Assembly: GCA_020635955.1 (NCBI GenBank)
Contig: JACJYW010000009.1
Span: 1 to 64,000 of the forward strand
Origin: Crocinitomicaceae bacterium
GTDB lineage: Bacteria; Bacteroidota; Bacteroidia; Flavobacteriales_D; Crocinitomicaceae
DNA length: 64,000 nucleotides
Direction: 5' to 3'
Shown here: in pieces, positions 17,008-25,400 of the stretch
How positions within the stretch are numbered: position 1 is the stretch's first letter
How the letters are laid out: each line of letters opens with the position of its first letter
Notes under the pieces: model-generated
The model's database searches: none
What the model was told of the DNA's origin: nothing
What the model saw: only the letters and a program-made list of their open reading frames with translations
Translations under genes and position numbers: made by a program

Positions 17008-17780
17008 TAAGTAACCTTGCTCAAGTACACCCTAATGCTCAACTGGGTGAAAATGTTACCGTAGAAGGATTTACAACAATCTATGATGATGTTGTAATAG
17101 GAGAAGGAACTCATATTGGGCCGAATGTTACCATTTATCCTGGAGCAAGAATTGGAAAGAATTGTCAGATCTTTCCTGGAGCAGTAATTTCTGCTGTTCC
17201 GCAAGACTTAAAATTTCACGGGGAATATACCACTGTAGAAATTGGCGACAATACCATAATCAGAGAGTGTGTGACCATACATAGAGGAACTGATGATATG
17301 AAAAAAACATCAGTAGGTAATAATTGCCTTCTCATGGGATATGTTCATATTGCTCATGATTGTCAGGTGGGTAATCATTGTATCCTTGCCAATTACACTG
17401 GACTTTCAGGACATAATATTCTGGAGGATTATGTAATCCTTGAAGGAAAAGTTGGTACACAGCAATTCATTCGTATTGGCGAGCATTCATTTATTGCCGG
17501 TGGATCTTTGGTGCGTAAAAATGTTCCTCCTTATGTGAGAGCAGCAAGAGAACCACTAACCTTTGCCGGAGTCAATGCCATTGGATTAAGAAGACGCGGT
17601 TATGATGACGACAAGATCAAGATCGTGGAAGATGCTTATCGTCAACTTTTTGTTTTAAATAATACCATCTCGGCCGGAGTAGCAGCAATTGAATCAGAAG
17701 TTGAAGATGGAGAGATAAAAGATAAAATATTAAATTTCATTAAAATATCGGACCGCGGAATCATCAAAGGTCCTATGTAA
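17004..17780 (+). CDS. lpxA: UDP-N-acetylglucosamine acyltransferase LpxA
   Basis: A 258-residue hexapeptide-repeat acyltransferase, the first step of lipid A synthesis. The helix of V/I-G-x-x/N repeats fills residues 10-190, with the catalytic His in MGYVHIAHDCQVGNH and the LpxA-type C-terminal helical domain beginning GLRRRGYDDDKI. It overlaps lpxC/fabZ by 4 bases and closes the lpx operon. A 7-base-phased repeat array starts directly after its stop. Confidence 0.96.
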   Translation: MISNLAQVHPNAQLGENVTVEGFTTIYDDVVIGEGTHIGPNVTIYPGARIGKNCQIFPGAVISAVPQDLKFHGEYTTVEIGDNTIIRECVTIHRGTDDMKKTSVGNNCLLMGYVHIAHDCQVGNHCILANYTGLSGHNILEDYVILEGKVGTQQFIRIGEHSFIAGGSLVRKNVPPYVRAAREPLTFAGVNAIGLRRRGYDDDKIKIVEDAYRQLFVLNNTISAGVAAIESEVEDGEIKDKILNFIKISDRGIIKGPM

Positions 17781-17857
17781 GTGGATTAGAGTTTGGATGT
17801 TATAGTGAGGATAATGGAGAGTGGAGAGTGGATGTTGGAGTGTAGATGTTGGAGTGT
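17781..17857 (+). repeat. 7-bp-phased array downstream of lpxA
   Basis: Eleven heptamers in phase, starting at the base after the lpxA stop: GTGGATT, AGAGTTT, GGATGTT, ATAGTGA, GGATAAT, GGAGAGT twice, GGATGTT, GGAGTGT, AGATGTT, GGAGTGT. The units are the same type as the array after glyA and also have no C on the plus strand. The remaining 80 bases before efp show no further structure. Confidence 0.8.
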
Positions 17858-17937
17858 GTGAAAAAATATTAATTAAGAATGAAATATAAGTGCTGGATTT
17901 ACTAAAGATTTGATCACTTATAGCTAAATAACTAAAA

Positions 17938-18504
17938 ATGGCAACTACAGCAGATATTAAGAACGGACTATGCCTTAATTTGAATGGCAAATTGGTTACT
18001 ATTATTGAATTCCAACACGTTAAACCGGGAAAAGGTCCTGCGTTCGTTAGAACAAAATACAGAGAGATTGAATCAGGTAAAGTGGTAGATTTTACATTCT
18101 CTGCAGGTCATAAAATTGAAGTAGTTCGTATTGAGACTAGAAACTACCAATATTTATATGAAGAGGGAGATGGATATTACTTCATGAATACAGATAACTA
18201 CGAGCAAGTATTTATCAATAAATCCATGATAGAAAATCCTGAATTTCTAAAAGAAGGTGTGATCTGTACTATTTTATTCCATGCTGAGGAAGAAATGCCA
18301 TTGACTGTAGAATTACCTGCATACATAGATGCTGAGATCACTTATACAGAACCTGGTATCAAAGGAGATACAGCAACGAACACCATGAAACCGGCTACTA
18401 TTGATACTGGTGCAGAGATCAGAGTTCCGTTATTCATTAACACCGGTGACAAGATCAGAGTTGACACAAGAAAAGGTGAATACTCAGAGCGTATCAAAGA
18501 TTAA
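17938..18504 (+). CDS. efp: Translation elongation factor P
   Basis: A 188-residue EF-P with three beta-barrel domains. Domain I has LVTIIEFQHVKPGKGPAFVR, whose loop Lys (PGKG) is the residue that is modified in many bacteria; DRIRVDTRKGEYSERI-like C-terminal motif (KIRVDTRKGEYSERIKD) closes domain III. EF-P relieves ribosome stalling at polyproline. The gene stands after a repeat array and its last codons overlap the next open frame. Confidence 0.97.
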   Translation: MATTADIKNGLCLNLNGKLVTIIEFQHVKPGKGPAFVRTKYREIESGKVVDFTFSAGHKIEVVRIETRNYQYLYEEGDGYYFMNTDNYEQVFINKSMIENPEFLKEGVICTILFHAEEEMPLTVELPAYIDAEITYTEPGIKGDTATNTMKPATIDTGAEIRVPLFINTGDKIRVDTRKGEYSERIKD

Positions 18505-19228
18505 TTGGGTCTCGGTTGGAGATCAATCGTCTTCAACTTGCATTATTTTTCTTCATGAGGGATTAGGATGCATTGAAATGTGGAAGGATTATCCTGAAAC
18601 ATTATGCAATGCTTTAAATGTTCGTGGAATTATCTACGATCGTGCAGGTTATGGTCATTCCCCCGGATCATTAGAAGGAAGAACAAAGGAATATTTGCAT
18701 GATGCAGCTAATGAACTTGCCCAATTCATAGATCATTTTAATATAGATTCACCAATTCTTTATGGGCATTCAGATGGAGGATCTATTGCCCTAATCTATG
18801 CAGGAACCTATCCTGACAAGGTTAAGGCCCTGATCACAGAAGCAGCTCATGTTTTCAATGAACCAGAAACAATAAAAGGCGTACTGGAAGCCAGACCATG
18901 GTTTGATGAAGGCAAAATGGAAGGACTGAGAAAATACCATGGAGACAGATATAAAGAAGTATTCTTTGCATGGAACGATATTTGGATAGATGAATCGTTC
19001 AAAGATTGGAACATTACTGATCTGCTACCGAATATTATTTGTGATCAAATAATAATCCAGGGAGAAGATGATCAATATGGAACACTTTTACAAGTAGAAA
19101 CGATCAAATCACTTACAAGGGGATCAACAACTACCTTAACACCTGAAAAATGCGGCCATGCTCCATTTAAAGAACAAAAAGAAATAGTATTGAAAGAAGC
19201 AAAGAAATTTTTGAATGACATCATCTGA
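18476..19228 (+). CDS. Alpha/beta hydrolase (MenH/haloperoxidase-like)
   Basis: The fold and triad are clear: FLHEGLGCIEMW for the oxyanion loop, nucleophile Ser in YGHSDGGS, Asp in IQGEDDQYG and His in CGHAPF. Substrate unknown; probably a small ester. The start is uncertain. The open frame reaches back to an ATG at 18401, deep inside efp, but those codons look non-native. I prefer the GTG at 18476, which follows AAAAG and keeps the first beta-strand (KINWVSVGD); it overlaps the efp end by 29 bases. It overlaps the next hydrolase gene by 14 bases. Confidence 0.8.
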   Translation: MNTQSVSKINWVSVGDQSSSTCIIFLHEGLGCIEMWKDYPETLCNALNVRGIIYDRAGYGHSPGSLEGRTKEYLHDAANELAQFIDHFNIDSPILYGHSDGGSIALIYAGTYPDKVKALITEAAHVFNEPETIKGVLEARPWFDEGKMEGLRKYHGDRYKEVFFAWNDIWIDESFKDWNITDLLPNIICDQIIIQGEDDQYGTLLQVETIKSLTRGSTTTLTPEKCGHAPFKEQKEIVLKEAKKFLNDII

Positions 19229-19856
19229 AGGACATATTAAATTCCAAAAAAATGGCAGATACTTTACCCTGGGTGATCCAATGGGCAATAAGAAATTATT
19301 GATCGCACTTCACGGATATGGGCATTTAGCCGAGTTTTTCATTCGTAAGTTTAACAAGGTTGATCTGAATGAATATTTTGTGATCTGCCCTGAAGGATTG
19401 CACCGTTATTATCACAATGGTACAAGCGGTAAAGTTGGAGCATCATGGATGACCAAAGAAGATCGTTTACATGACATTGAAGACTACATTTCTTTTTTGA
19501 ACGCCATTTTAGAACACTTTACATCTCTTTACACCTTTAAATCAAAAACTTTACTTGGTTTTTCCCAGGGTGGTGCAACTGCTTCTCGCTGGCTGGCGTA
19601 CAGTAAACATACCTTTGACAAATTCATTCTTTGGGCAACGGTTTTTCCACCAGACATGGAAAAAGAATACACGATCAAGTTCAGAGATTCAAAAAATTAC
19701 TTTGTTTTTGGTAAAAGTGATGAATACTACACTCAGGATAACATAAAAGAACATCATGAGGAGTTAGAAGCTTTGAAGATACCAATTGAAATGATTACAT
19801 TTGATGGTAACCACAATATCCATGATGAAACCCTGTTATACATTTTAAATGAGTAG
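19215..19856 (+). CDS. Alpha/beta hydrolase, carboxylesterase/phospholipase type
   Basis: A 213-residue cytoplasmic hydrolase. LIALHGYGHLAEFF is the oxyanion strand, the nucleophile Ser lies in LGFSQGGATASRW (GxSxG) and the catalytic His in DGNHNIHDETL, with an Asp-containing FGKSDEYY strand between. The GFSQGG form is typical of small serine esterases of the acyl-protein thioesterase/carboxylesterase group. It sits between another hydrolase and an outer-membrane-like protein with overlaps on both sides, so the three are likely co-expressed. Confidence 0.85.
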   Translation: MTSSEGHIKFQKNGRYFTLGDPMGNKKLLIALHGYGHLAEFFIRKFNKVDLNEYFVICPEGLHRYYHNGTSGKVGASWMTKEDRLHDIEDYISFLNAILEHFTSLYTFKSKTLLGFSQGGATASRWLAYSKHTFDKFILWATVFPPDMEKEYTIKFRDSKNYFVFGKSDEYYTQDNIKEHHEELEALKIPIEMITFDGNHNIHDETLLYILNE

Positions 19857-20433
19857 GTTACTTTTCATCTTAGCCCTTTTATTTTCAGCAACAGCTTTGT
19901 CTCAGTATGATATGGATGAAGCCAAGGATACCAGTGATCAAAAAGATTCAAAGGTTAACCCTTATGAAATAAAAAAGCGCATTTATGTCGGTGGAGATCT
20001 GCAATTGAGTTTTGGAAATGCCACGTATCTTTATTTGGCTCCAATGGCTGGATATGAGATCTGGGGAGGAATTTCAGGTGGTGTTTCTACCATGTATCAA
20101 CTTCTTAAATTTAGTGGTACTTCACAATCTTACCATTCATATGGAGGAGGTATTTTCTTTAGATGGCGTCCGCCACCACTTCAATTTTTGTTGCTTCAAA
20201 CAGAATTCAATGTATACAACACGGATGATCTAACCTCTCCTTATCTCGGAGACCGCGTTAATGTTCCTGCTGTTATGTCTGGATTAGGTTATGCCGGAGG
20301 ATTTGGTAAAGCATACTACCAGATCATGTTAATGTGGGACTTTGTTGATGACATAAACAATCCATTACCTCGATTGTTTGGAAGTAATATTCCGCTTTAT
20401 TTGAGATACGGAATGGTCTTCTATTTAGGATAG
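19849..20433 (+). CDS. Hypothetical exported outer-membrane beta-barrel-like protein
   Basis: A 194-residue protein with a signal peptide (MSRLLFILALLFSATALSQ). The mature part alternates polar and aromatic residues in strand-like blocks (IYVGGDLQLSFGNATYLYLAP, YHSYGGGIFFRWR, LQFLLLQTEFNVY) and ends YLRYGMVFYLG with a terminal aromatic pattern, as small outer-membrane barrels do. No family name is recognised. It overlaps the upstream hydrolase by 8 bases and meets the convergent CtlX-like gene with a 13-base overlap of 3' ends. Confidence 0.75.
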   Translation: MSRLLFILALLFSATALSQYDMDEAKDTSDQKDSKVNPYEIKKRIYVGGDLQLSFGNATYLYLAPMAGYEIWGGISGGVSTMYQLLKFSGTSQSYHSYGGGIFFRWRPPPLQFLLLQTEFNVYNTDDLTSPYLGDRVNVPAVMSGLGYAGGFGKAYYQIMLMWDFVDDINNPLPRLFGSNIPLYLRYGMVFYLG

Positions 20434-21332
20434 TTAAATAAACCGGCCATCATACATCTTACACTTCCTCCACCTACTTTTTCAATAGTTGGTATCGATA
20501 TCGATAAGATCTCCATAGAGGATGAGACCACAGCCTTTTGTACTTCATTCAAAGCATTATAAGCTGTTGAACTCATGGCATAAAAATGTTTTCCCTGTTT
20601 ATTGATCACCTCATAAGCATTCCCTGCAAATTGATTCATTTGGTTATAAGTGATCTCGATTATTTCCTTTCCTATCTTTTCTAATGATCTCTTCACCATT
20701 GCCCTTTCAAGCAGATCAGGAATAGATTCCAAACATATTATAGTTACTTGAGAACCAATGGACATTACCACATTGGTATGATATATCTGATCACCATTTA
20801 GGTCAACTGCTTCAAAAGACACAGTTTCGTATCCCATATTATCGCATAGATCCTTTAAAAGAGATAGATCTGTTCGTGGAGAAACAGAGGCGAATGCCGT
20901 TTTACTGGCATGATCAAAAACAACAGAGCCCGTTCCCTCAAGGATTCTATCCTCCTCCTGAGCCATGGTTAGATCAATAAATTCATCCAACATCAAGGCT
21001 TGCAAAGCCCATTCTATAACATCTTCCCTCACCTCATCTCTCCTATTTGGTGTTAGCATTGGATAGATCACTAGTGCTTCTTTCGGAAAATTAGATATCC
21101 AATTATTGGGAAATACTGAATCAGGAAGAACGATTTCCTGATCTTCAAACACCTTCACATCTATTTCTTTGCTTCTCAATACCTCAACCATTCCATCAAA
21201 TTCCTGTTGTGCTATTATTGATACGTCATCACTGGATTGATGCTGGAAACTATTAGAACCTGCTGTTTGTTCATTAAAGCCAAAATGCTTTGGGCGAATC
21301 ATCAGGATCAAATTCGGTATATTTGAGTTCAT
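20421..21332 (-). CDS. ctlX: CtlX-like citrulline/arginine-type hydrolase (amidinotransferase fold)
   Basis: A 303-residue guanidine-modifying-superfamily enzyme: PDSVFPNNWISNFP near residue 70, the catalytic His in IYHTNVVMSIGS, and the nucleophile Cys in GGGSVRCMMAGLF close to the C-terminus. This pattern matches the CtlX family associated with citrulline use, a relative of dimethylarginine dimethylaminohydrolase and arginine deiminase. It is cytoplasmic. Its ATG overlaps the ATG of the divergent lipoprotein gene within a single CATG, and its 3' end overlaps the barrel-protein gene. Confidence 0.82.
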   Translation of the reverse strand: MNSNIPNLILMIRPKHFGFNEQTAGSNSFQHQSSDDVSIIAQQEFDGMVEVLRSKEIDVKVFEDQEIVLPDSVFPNNWISNFPKEALVIYPMLTPNRRDEVREDVIEWALQALMLDEFIDLTMAQEEDRILEGTGSVVFDHASKTAFASVSPRTDLSLLKDLCDNMGYETVSFEAVDLNGDQIYHTNVVMSIGSQVTIICLESIPDLLERAMVKRSLEKIGKEIIEITYNQMNQFAGNAYEVINKQGKHFYAMSSTAYNALNEVQKAVVSSSMEILSISIPTIEKVGGGSVRCMMAGLFNYPK

Positions 21333-22101
21333 GAGAATATTCCTTTTGGTAGTAATATCGCTTGTGCTATTTTCCTGTTCGGGAGATCAAATTAGCGAAA
21401 ATGAACAGATTGACGAACAATTTGGATCTGATTCAACGGACAATACTGATGAAGTATTGGAAGATACCGTTGTTGTTCAAGAGTACATCATTGATACCCT
21501 TGAACAGTCAATCATAGATGCGGGACTGGTAAATATTCAGGATATCGATCCAAGTATTCTGGTTGAATTAAAATATTCTACTCTTGACAATTTCATGGAA
21601 AAAGATGTTTATGGTCACCTGGGACGCGCGTATCTTCAAGAAACAGTTGCACAGGACCTTTCAAAATGTCAATCTGAATTGAAACAAAGAGATTCTAGTT
21701 TATCCTTGTTGATCTATGATGCGGTAAGACCCAGATCTGTACAGCAATACATGTGGGATATTTTAGATATGCCCATCTGGGAGAAAACTAAATTCGTTTC
21801 AAATCCTGCCAATGGTTCTTTACACAACTACGGATGTGCAGTTGATCTTACCATAGCAAATCAAGACGGTACTCCACTAGATATGGGAGCGGGTTATGAT
21901 GATCCAAAAAAAATAGCCTATCCGAAATTCGAACAGGCATATTTAGATTCCGGAATGCTGAATCAAGATCAAATCAATAATCGACAATTATTGCGAGACG
22001 TGATGCGAGCCGGAGGCTTTTGGAATATCCAAACTGAATGGTGGCATTTCAACCGTTACAGCCGGGATAAGGCAAAAGAAATGTTTGAGATTATCGAATA
22101 A
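21331..22101 (+). CDS. D-Ala-D-Ala dipeptidase-like lipoprotein (M15D, VanX/DdpX type)
   Basis: A 256-residue lipoprotein: MRIFLLVVISLVLFSCSG gives a lipobox ending in Cys. After an acidic linker (about 20-60) the M15D zinc peptidase carries the substrate Arg in YDAVRPRSVQ, zinc ligands His and Asp in SLHNYGCAVDL, and catalytic Glu/zinc His in EWWHFNRYS. VanX/DdpX enzymes hydrolyse D-Ala-D-Ala; outside vancomycin clusters they recycle peptidoglycan dipeptide. No van genes are near, so recycling in the periplasm is the likely role. Its start codon shares two bases with that of ctlX. Confidence 0.88.
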   Translation: MRIFLLVVISLVLFSCSGDQISENEQIDEQFGSDSTDNTDEVLEDTVVVQEYIIDTLEQSIIDAGLVNIQDIDPSILVELKYSTLDNFMEKDVYGHLGRAYLQETVAQDLSKCQSELKQRDSSLSLLIYDAVRPRSVQQYMWDILDMPIWEKTKFVSNPANGSLHNYGCAVDLTIANQDGTPLDMGAGYDDPKKIAYPKFEQAYLDSGMLNQDQINNRQLLRDVMRAGGFWNIQTEWWHFNRYSRDKAKEMFEIIE

Positions 22102-22103
22102 TC

Positions 22104-22325
22104 TTAGTGAGCTTCCTCAGCTTCAACAGTCTCAGTAGCAGCAGAATCAACTACTTCTTCTACTTCCTCTACTTCTACTTCTTCTACTTCAGTCTCAACT
22201 GTTTCTTCAGTAGTAGCTTCTCCTTCTGTAGTTTCTTCTTCTTCAGATGCTCCACAAGCAGTCATTGAGAAAGATACTAAAACAGCTGCTGCTAAAAGCG
22301 ATAGGTTTTTGAAATTGATTTTCAT
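22104..22325 (-). CDS. Small Glu-rich lipoprotein
   Basis: A 73-residue protein with a signal and lipobox (LVSFSMTACGAS, lipid Cys near residue 24). The mature chain of about 50 residues is almost only Glu, Thr, Val and Ala (EEEETTEGEATTEETVETEVEEVEVEEVEEVV broken into two- to three-residue repeats). It is very acidic and probably disordered or extended on the membrane surface. No family is recognised. It is convergent with the dipeptidase gene (2-base gap) and lies downstream of porU2 on the same strand, 77 bases away. Confidence 0.7.
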   Translation of the reverse strand: MKINFKNLSLLAAAVLVSFSMTACGASEEEETTEGEATTEETVETEVEEVEVEEVEEVVDSAATETVEAEEAH

Positions 22326-22402
22326 AATCGTAAAAATTTTTTATTGTTTGACATTTATCCCTAAAAAAGAAAAAGGTCACCCATTGATGAAAAAAAATTT
22401 TT

Positions 22403-25400
22403 TTAAAGCAGATACATTTTTCCGAAAGACTTCACGAAATACTTGTCAGCACCGGATTCTCGGTGATCAATATCATCACCATTTATTTTTACGATTGCGC
22501 GATATAAATAAACTCCTCTAGCTAAACGATCGCCAAATTCATCAGTTCCATCCCATTCAAATTCAGTAATATTTCTACCAATCTTTATGTCACCTAATTC
22601 ATTCAAAGTAATTTCTCGTACAACGGTTCCTGACACATTCATGATCTGAATTGTAAATTCATCAGGTATAACAGCACCTGTTAGCGTAAATACAAAGCGA
22701 GTGGAAGTAGTGAATGGATTAGGATAATTCATCAAATTGGTAATGGATGAATGCAGATCAACCTCAAATTCTATATCGTATTCAAAATCTCCTGATTTGT
22801 TTCCACTTTTATCTGCACCCTGAACCAATAATCTGTAAATGCCTTCCTGTTCAAAATTACCCTGGTAGATGATCTTAAATTTTCTATTACTAGCATCTGC
22901 CGGCACCCACTCCATCAAAGGCTCACCAACTGAATTTCTAAAATTCAAACGCTTTTGCATTCCATCCGGACTCGTTAGGTAGATCCCAAAATTAGCAGTA
23001 TCATCTTCTGAATCCATAACCAGGAATGGGTTATCATCTTTTAATGTTATTATAACCTCTGATCTTGGATCTACGATATCTCTATTCAAAATATGATATC
23101 CATTAAATGTGACATCCAATATTGGATTCTCATCATCATTCACAACTCTGAAAGGGATTTGTCCCAGATTATTAAAATGGTACTTCTCTAATTGATCAGT
23201 TTCAAATGCTGTTACATATGGATTAATTTCAACCCAAATGCTATTTAATCCCTGTAGATTATTGGAAGATAATGTAAGGGTATCTCTGATAGTTTGTCCT
23301 ACTCTTAATGAATCTTGCCTAGGATACTGTATGGGTTGCAAATTATGATTAGCATCTTCGATCCAGTAATGCACGAGAAGCGAATCCATTGGTAGGTCTG
23401 AAATGTTCTTGACATCAAATGCCACTGCGATATCCTGACCTTCATATAATGAGTCACCAGGCACCCAATAAACACCAGCTGATCCATCAAGTGCAGCTTC
23501 AGGAACATCAGCATATAAAATATGCCAACGATCTATTTGGGAAGGAGTGAATCCGGTCTCATCATATTGCTGGGCATTCAATTGTGCATACGGATACTGA
23601 CCTGCATCCATATAATTATTAAGGTTAATTATCGAATCATATGGATCAACCAACGTATCCATGATCAATGTTTTACCACCGGCCCAATCAATACCATAGA
23701 GTAATAATCTGGTTGAATCACCCGTAGGGGCTTCCATTGAATCTAATCTCCAGTAAAGCGTATACCATTCAGCCGAAGGACCAATTACCGGAGAAGTTTC
23801 TGCACCGTAGTAATCAAATCCCCATAATGTATCTACTTGAGAGATATCTGCATTGATATCGCTTCCCTGAACAAAGTTAGTTCCTCCATTTTTCACCGTT
23901 TGTGCAAGACCACCGGCGTTTCCTTTCTTCGTAAATAAGATAAAAGGAACGTCACCATTTTGTGCAAGTGTAGCGCTATCTACACCAAGAGAAGCAAAGG
24001 TATTGTAATTGTCCTGATCCCATCCTACAAAATTGCCATATCTGGCAGTGTAAATCAGCACATAATGTCCATCCGGAATTTCATTGGCGATCATGTTATC
24101 AAAAGCATCCATTTGTGTGGGATTGTTTTGCCAAAAAGAAAAATGATATTCAACTCTGGAACGACATGCTCCGTTGTTGTTTGCATTTCCAAAATCGTGC
24201 GTTGGATTCAATATGGTTACACCATTGTCATAATAGGTCCCCCAGGGTTTTAAAGTAATAGGATCTACAACGGCTACCAATAATTGTGGTGTGAGAGTAC
24301 AAAAATTATACTCAGCTATTTCACCATCTATATGGTAAAGAGTGAAGGCAGTTTCCAGCCAGGACGTGGCATTTCCAAAAACATCACAATCAATAGTTCT
24401 AAATGCAGGGCCGAATAATCGCTTTCTAGAAGGTCTGTCATAATGAAGAAACAAGAAGTCATTATTCTTGAATTGAAAGAAGTGATCCTGACCCCAACCA
24501 GATTTTCCGGGTATGTACTGAAAGCTACTTTCAATCCAATAATATCCAGTATCCACAGATGAAACTCTCCAAAAATAGACCATGCTATCCTCCAATAAAA
24601 GTGGATCATTCAAGCCAGAATTGACATTTAACCATTCATTATATTCCACTTCGACAATACCTCCTAAAGAAGTTTGGGTGTATTGTTTTCTAAAAGGGCT
24701 GTCAAAAAGATCGGTGGTATCTATTTCAAATCTATATACTGCCGCATCTGCAAATGGATTTATGGTTGAACCCTTAAGTGTAACTGTATCATTTGGGATA
24801 ACAGCATATTCATAAGGCCAAACAGGATAAATACCATCAACATCAAAAATGACCTGTTTGCATACCCTATTATTATTCACCTCATCATATTGTTCATCCA
24901 CAAATGAAGGAATATCAACTGTTGCACAGAATTCATTGATTCCTATTCCAACATTATTATATAAAGGAATAGTAAAAACAATGGTATCCACATAATCAAT
25001 TCCATGAATGATCTTTGTATACAAGGAATCTCCTCCCCCATTCGGAAAAGTTCTAACTAACTCTAATGCAAAGGTGTCAGTTGCTGATGTCCCAAGATTG
25101 TACAATACTACGTTAACATCAATCGAATCAACACTAAGATCTACATTATCCGGTTTAACGAATATACTGGAAGTATTAATTTCAAGTTCAGGTTTTTCGT
25201 GAGGATTTATGCGTAATGCAGGATCACCATGTAATGTCATTTGGTTCATTACATTTTCTTTCCCAAAACCATGAACAACTGATCCATCCAAAGTATCCAC
25301 AGTTCTCTGAACACTTTCACCTATAGAACCGCCATAATTATACACACCAATTTCTTTGAACAAGGCATTTGAGTATTCATACAATGATGTCGAAAATGAT

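Noticed and set aside
18401..18475. Extended N-terminus of the alpha/beta hydrolase from the ATG at 18401
   Set aside because: The extra residues lie inside efp in another frame, do not resemble the hydrolase family, and a GTG closer to the domain is available.
20012..20233. Small plus-strand frame inside the outer-membrane-like gene
   Set aside because: Shadow frame with no signal, motif or start context.
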